Shown here piece by piece: positions 29,042 through 33,112 of a DNA stretch of 33,112 bases. A program made the position numbers and the translations under genes. The stretch is from a virus. Each line of letters starts with the position of its first letter. The stretch's first letter is position 1. The notes under the pieces were generated by a model. That model saw nothing but the letters and a program-made list of their open reading frames with translations, did not search any database and had not been told where the DNA came from. Where the stretch lies: the IMG/VR virus record IMGVR_UViG_3300010379_000027, positions 1 to 33,112 of that record; one strand, given 5' to 3'.

Positions 29042-29557
29042 TCATGATGGCTGCTCCGAAGCTGCGGTTTCATATTCGCGGTTGTCCGCCACATGGCGGA
29101 TAGGTTCTCCGTTTCGGAGCAAATACGCAAGAGCACGTTCAAGACCGGCTACATCGTCGCCTAATTGACCGATGCCCATGTTACATTGAAGGCAGAGCCA
29201 TCCGCGAAACTGTCCGGTTTGATGATCGTGATCTAAATGAAGGCGTACGGGCGTCCCACAAAGCTGACACTTGCTGTCATCAGGGGGCGGCGGATAATCA
29301 GTGCAGACGGCATAGCCTTCATTTTTGGCTGTCCATCGGCGCATATAAGCTGCCCACCATTGGCGTTGTGCCTCCGCTTCCTGATCGGCGGTACACGGGG
29401 TCGGGAGGACAGCTTTCGATTTTGGATGTTTCGCTCGCCAACGTGCAGTCGCGGCCCGCGCGACCTGACGGCCTCGCGGGCTTTGCTTGTACGCATCAAC
29501 TTTATCAGGATGCGCAGCGCGGTAATTAGCCGACCGTTGTGCCCGACTTAAACTCAC
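29042..29557 (-). CDS. HNH endonuclease, endonuclease VII-like
   Basis: A 171-residue protein starting at GTG 29557, two bases after the stop of the virion-type gene. Catalytic and metal motif: CQLCGTPVRLHLDHDHQTGQ followed by WLCLQCNMGIGQLGDD, as in recombination endonuclease VII-type proteins. The basic N-terminal half has QSPRGRQVARAATARWR, likely DNA-binding. Its place between a structural gene and the sugar cassette suggests an inserted homing-type gene; a resolvase function is the alternative. Longer frames upstream overlap the preceding gene. Confidence 0.82.
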   Translation of the reverse strand: MSLSRAQRSANYRAAHPDKVDAYKQSPRGRQVARAATARWRAKHPKSKAVLPTPCTADQEAEAQRQWWAAYMRRWTAKNEGYAVCTDYPPPPDDSKCQLCGTPVRLHLDHDHQTGQFRGWLCLQCNMGIGQLGDDVAGLERALAYLLRNGEPIRHVADNREYETAASEQPS

Positions 29558-29559
29558 AA

Positions 29560-29943
29560 TCAACCATGAGTTATGGTCGCCGAAGTGAGCGTCACCGACT
29601 GCCCGGACACGATGGACGTGCTTGACATATTTATGTCGCTCGCCGACGTGCCGACAGTGAGACCGGAGATGATAAGATGGCCGACGCCATCGAGCACTTC
29701 GGCTTCGGCCGCCGTGCCCGTCTGCGCCGCAGACGCGCAGACAAGCGGAGTGCCGCTGAATGTGAGCACACCGCCTGAGACGGTGCCGCACGTCGCTTGG
29801 AAGGTGATCGTGGCGAGCAAGTTTGCGCCGCCGAAACCGCTCGACGTGCCGAAGTTCAACTCGCCCGCGCCGCCGTTGTCAATCGCAGTGACAACCGAAG
29901 TCATGCGAGTGTTTTTCAGCGTCGTGTTGTATGTGACAGACAT
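29560..29943 (-). CDS. Small virion-type structural protein
   Basis: A 127-residue protein, ATG 29943 behind GGGAGA. It is Thr/Ser/Gly-rich and beta-like: MSVTYNTTLKNTRMTSVVTA, ELNFGTSSGFGGANLLATIT, ISGLTVGTSASDINMSSTSI, SGQSVTLTSATITHG. Similar proteins occur near tail genes in many proteobacterial phages. Exact place in the virion unknown. It follows the big fibre protein, with an 87-base gap that shows only GC-rich sequence. Confidence 0.72.
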   Translation of the reverse strand: MSVTYNTTLKNTRMTSVVTAIDNGGAGELNFGTSSGFGGANLLATITFQATCGTVSGGVLTFSGTPLVCASAAQTGTAAEAEVLDGVGHLIISGLTVGTSASDINMSSTSIVSGQSVTLTSATITHG

Positions 29944-30030
29944 GGGGAAATCTCCCGTTGATCGTGGTGCGCGCCGGAAGGGCCCCGCGCCGCGCGTCCG
30001 GGGTATGGTTAATCCAAAAGAGGGCAAGCG

Positions 30031-33000
30031 TCAAGTGATAATCAAGAGACGCCGCTTTCGTGGTGCCGGGACAGGTTTTTGCGTCGGAATAGGAAAGCCG
30101 GCCGATGCCCATCGGCTCGGCGGCTCGGTCGATTGCCACACAGCGGTCACGGCCGCGATGTTGCTCGACGCCCATCGGTCTCGCAATTCCCGCGACGCCC
30201 ATTGTCCGGTTGTTTGCTGCGGCGGGATAAGCCATCCGTTACCGCTCGCGTGATCCTTGGCGTCGGTCGAGGCCCACGTGCAGTGCGCCGGCACAAACGC
30301 CGCCCATCCGGTGCCCCATCCGGGAAGCGCGGTGAACAAGCCATCGTTGGTGCACGTGTCGGCCGCTTCGTGTATCGCAGCCGAAGTCGTGTAGTTCGGC
30401 GGGAAGCCGACCCATCCGCCGGGCGATGCGATGCCGATGGAAGTGAAGTTGCCGACGTGATCCGTCGTGTCCTGCGTCTCGACGGCTGCGAGGACGCCGT
30501 GCGGCGGCACAGGCAAGCCGACCGGGATTGCATCTGCGAGCGCGACCCACGTAGCCGGGTGTGGCGACGCGCCGAATTGTGCGACTTCATTATCGACGAG
30601 ACCGGCGCTAAACAAAAACTCGATTGCGATATTTGCCGGCGGTCCCGCGCTCGACGTATTCAATAGCAAGCCGTTCGTGTTGTCTGTCAAGAATGGTGCG
30701 ACGGTGCCGCTCGCTTCCGACGTGGTGCCATTCGCCGTCATCGCGAGCGTGAGCGTGTTTAAGTTGAGTGTATTGATGTTGCTGATCGAGACTTCGGCAT
30801 CCGCGTTGCTGTGATTGTACGCGGGCAACGACGGGTCGCCGTCCCAAAAGACGTGATCGTATTGGCCGGTCGCGCCGCCGACGCCAAAAATAAGGAAGCT
30901 CACCGTGTCGCCGGCTTGCGTCTCAGTGGTCGAGACCGTGATCGTGTCGTTGTTCGCCGGCTCGGTCGAGAACGCCCACCACACTTCAAGCGCCTGCGTG
31001 CCGGTGTTGTCGGTCACACGCGAGCGCCTCGAGAAGCCGGGCGAGTTGAGCAACTGGCCGACAGTCGCCGAGACGCCCGTCACTTCGCCGAGACCTGTCG
31101 CGCTCTCGATGAACACGACGCACACGTACATCAAGTTATGATTGAACGTCGTGAAGCCGTCAATGAATGCCGAGCCGTTCGCGCCCGACAGCGACAACAC
31201 GGTGTTTGCTCCGCCGTCAAAGTAGAATAGCTGCGGATCGGCTGTGCCGCTATCTGTTGCCGCAACCAAGGCATCGACCATGATGTCGCGGTAGTTATAC
31301 GTGCCGCCGGTTTGGCCGAAAGACACATCCGCGCCACTCTGCGGAAGATTGGTGATCGTGTAGGCGAACGAGGCGTAGTAGGTAAAGCCGTCGTGCTGCG
31401 CCGCGCTGATTGGCCCCGTTTCATAAGTGTACGGAGCCGTGACCGTGCCATTGTCCGGCGTGCCTTGCGAGCCATAGAACGCGATTAGGAAAGCGTTGTC
31501 GGCGTTGGTATGAACCGGGCACGGCGGATTGCCGCTGTTCGTATTCATGTACCATCCCGCCATCGAGTGCGTGTCCCAAGGCGCGACGACATTACAGCCG
31601 GCGACTGCGGCGGCGATCACGTCAATGACGCCCGCGCTCGTCGTGGTGACGGTGATGGCGTCGGCCGACAGGATGTCCGGCGCGTGCGCCCACCAAATCT
31701 CTTGTGACGGATTGCTACTGCCGAAGCCGAGCGCGTAACGCTGATTACGTTTCTGCCAAAACAATCCGGCAGTATCGGAGATGGACACGACGCTCGGCGT
31801 CAATGAGAAGCCGCCGGTCTCAATCATGAGCACGATAATGTCGGCGGCGTTATTCGTCGAGAGAGTGACTTCGCACGTCGTCACCGGGCCGCCGCCGCTG
31901 TCATTGTTGGTCGCATGAGCGGTTGCGTCAAGTGACAGAGGCGGCACGGCGCGACCCGTGCCCGCGAAAGCGTCTTTGGCTTCGGTCGAGTGCCACGGCC
32001 CGAAGGGCGGCACATCGCCGGTAGCGGCCATTATATCGGTGTGCTCGACCGCCGGCATGGTCGCGGTCAACTGCGGATAGCCCGCGCCTGCGAAGGCATC
32101 CTTGGCTTCGGTCGAATGCCACGGGCCGCCGCGCAGATCGCCGCGCGATGCAAACACGTCCTTGGCTTCGGTCGAGGCCCACGCGCCACTAGGCCATCCG
32201 ACCATCGCGTCCGCGTAAATCCATCGGTTGTTCGCGCCGCCGCCCGTCGAAGTAAATTCGACGACGCCGGCCGTGGTCGCGCTCGTCGTCTGCGCGATGC
32301 CGGTTTCGGCTTCGATGGCCCATCCGTCTTTTTCGTTCTTGGTGACGCCCTCAAGGTAGGACGTTAGAAGATCGCTCGGCTCGACGTGGCCGCCGGTCGG
32401 CGTGCCGTTGCTCGCGTAGAAACCGAAAATGAAATTGCCGTCGTTGCTATTCGTCGTGATGTCAACGAGCGCCGGTCCCGATCCGCCGTTGTCAAAGAAC
32501 ACGCCGAGCGGCGAGTGCAAATCCCACGGGTCAAGGTAGTTTGCCGACGCGACTGCGAAAGCGTTGACCGAAATGCCGCCGGTCTTGCCGGCAGTATTGA
32601 CCACGATATTGTACGTGTCGGCGGCCGGCGCGTGCGCCCACCACACTTCCATGTCCATCCGGCTTTCGCTTGGGATGACTTCACTGAAACGCTTTTCCCA
32701 ATGAAGGCCGATGTTGTCGGTGATCGACGAGACAGTGCTGTGATGCCAAAAGCCGCCGGTCGCGATGCACAGCACGATCACGTCGTCGGGGTAGCTCGTC
32801 TCGATGGTGACATTGCCGCTCGTCGTGCCGCTGCCCGACGTGTCGGCTCCGCCGCCGACTGCGTAGCTGTCGAGGCCAAATGCCGGGATGCTGTGCCCGA
32901 CAAAATCCATTACGTCTTTGTTGTCGGTCGAGGCCCACGTCGCGGTGAGCTTCGGATAGCCCGCGCCGGCAAACGTGTCGGCGGCTTCGGTCGAGGCCCA

Positions 33001-33112
33001 CGTGCCGAGCGGAGCCGACTTGCCTGAGAACACGTCCGTCGCTTCCGTCGAGGCCCACGTGCCGAGCGGAGCCGACTTGCCTGAGAACACGTCCGTCGCT
33101 TCCGTCGAGGCC
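30031..33112 (-). CDS. Large repetitive tail-fibre-type protein (5' end outside window)
   Basis: More than 1020 residues are visible and the frame runs off the right edge; an internal GTG (33090) is not the real start because the repeat pattern continues past it. It contains some ten units of about 19-21 residues of the type WASTEAKDVFAGxG, some perfect, some decayed (LAAVETQDTTDHVG, WASRELRDRWASSN). Between them are three related beta-rich domains of about 230 residues with shared VIVLxIxTGGF and VWWAHAP-like signatures. This pattern of small linkers and beta-sandwich domains fits a tail fibre or other receptor-facing virion protein. Thr/Ser richness would suit glycosylation by the nearby cassette, but that is inference. 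Confidence 0.78.
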   Translation of the reverse strand, partial: ASTEATDVFSGKSAPLGTWASTEATDVFSGKSAPLGTWASTEAADTFAGAGYPKLTATWASTDNKDVMDFVGHSIPAFGLDSYAVGGGADTSGSGTTSGNVTIETSYPDDVIVLCIATGGFWHHSTVSSITDNIGLHWEKRFSEVIPSESRMDMEVWWAHAPAADTYNIVVNTAGKTGGISVNAFAVASANYLDPWDLHSPLGVFFDNGGSGPALVDITTNSNDGNFIFGFYASNGTPTGGHVEPSDLLTSYLEGVTKNEKDGWAIEAETGIAQTTSATTAGVVEFTSTGGGANNRWIYADAMVGWPSGAWASTEAKDVFASRGDLRGGPWHSTEAKDAFAGAGYPQLTATMPAVEHTDIMAATGDVPPFGPWHSTEAKDAFAGTGRAVPPLSLDATAHATNNDSGGGPVTTCEVTLSTNNAADIIVLMIETGGFSLTPSVVSISDTAGLFWQKRNQRYALGFGSSNPSQEIWWAHAPDILSADAITVTTTSAGVIDVIAAAVAGCNVVAPWDTHSMAGWYMNTNSGNPPCPVHTNADNAFLIAFYGSQGTPDNGTVTAPYTYETGPISAAQHDGFTYYASFAYTITNLPQSGADVSFGQTGGTYNYRDIMVDALVAATDSGTADPQLFYFDGGANTVLSLSGANGSAFIDGFTTFNHNLMYVCVVFIESATGLGEVTGVSATVGQLLNSPGFSRRSRVTDNTGTQALEVWWAFSTEPANNDTITVSTTETQAGDTVSFLIFGVGGATGQYDHVFWDGDPSLPAYNHSNADAEVSISNINTLNLNTLTLAMTANGTTSEASGTVAPFLTDNTNGLLLNTSSAGPPANIAIEFLFSAGLVDNEVAQFGASPHPATWVALADAIPVGLPVPPHGVLAAVETQDTTDHVGNFTSIGIASPGGWVGFPPNYTTSAAIHEAADTCTNDGLFTALPGWGTGWAAFVPAHCTWASTDAKDHASGNGWLIPPQQTTGQWASRELRDRWASSNIAAVTAVWQSTEPPSRWASAGFPIPTQKPVPAPRKRRLLIIT
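32992..33112 (-). repeat. Perfect 57-bp tandem repeats in the fibre gene
   Basis: 32992-33048 and 33049-33105 are identical 57-bp units encoding 19 residues, and a third begins at 33106. They continue beyond the window. Identity at DNA level points to recent expansion, in contrast to the decayed repeat copies further along the protein. Confidence 0.93.

Noticed and set aside
29013-29046. Eleven-codon frame between the HNH gene and the GT-B gene
   Set aside because: Both ends overlap neighbouring start or stop codons, but it is too short to support as a gene.

Overview
The window looks like the genome of a tailed double-stranded DNA phage (or a prophage of one) that infects an alphaproteobacterium. 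The reasons are densely packed short genes with 1-4 base stop/start overlaps, a phage replication module, a holin/endolysin cluster, a very long repetitive tail-fibre-type protein, and a GapR (DUF2312) homologue, a family typical of Alphaproteobacteria. Base composition is GC-rich throughout. I saw no tRNA, rRNA, CRISPR array, integrase or recognisable transposase. Terminase, portal, capsid, primase and replicative helicase genes are also absent and probably lie outside the window.

Plus strand, 1-19994 (early/replication half). A partial gene made of 11-residue repeats is followed by a Cas4/AddB-like DUF2800 nuclease, small genes, a T7 gp2.5-like single-stranded-DNA-binding protein (DUF2815), a family A DNA polymerase, a cupin-like protein, an HD phosphohydrolase, a zinc-ribbon protein and an SNF2-like helicase. 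Then come accessory genes (SGNH hydrolase, alpha/beta hydrolase, gapR, a zincin-like gene, many small membrane proteins). A strong terminator at about 15.7 kb has a promoter-like sequence overlapping it. Downstream are a DUF5664 protein, an HNH endonuclease, a PD-(D/E)XK nuclease, a metallophosphoesterase and a very acidic small protein. Polymerase, SSB, DUF2800 nuclease, PD-(D/E)XK nuclease and SNF2 helicase resemble a known phage replication set.

Minus strand, 19991-33112 (late half), read right to left: a large fibre protein with WASTEA-type repeats (5' end outside the window), a small virion-type protein, an endonuclease VII-like HNH gene, and a sugar cassette (GT-B and two GT-A glycosyltransferases, methyltransferase, NAD-dependent epimerase, UDP-galactopyranose mutase, one Rossmann-like protein). 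These are followed by a lysozyme-type endolysin with a C-terminal membrane helix and four small membrane proteins, including holin candidates. The two halves converge with overlapping stop codons.

The most unusual structure is a family of miniature mobile elements. Two 568-bp copies (10534-11101 and 14274-14841) have nearly matching ~25-bp terminal inverted repeats beginning CATGCTTATCCGGTT, perfect 8-bp target duplications (CAAGAGAC and AGCTATTT), and one cargo gene encoding an ASCH-domain protein. Removing each copy restores a plausible uninterrupted host gene. A third right end (341-371) directly follows the 11-residue-repeat gene, suggesting that the same ends can carry different cargo. 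No transposase is visible, so mobilisation would have to be in trans.
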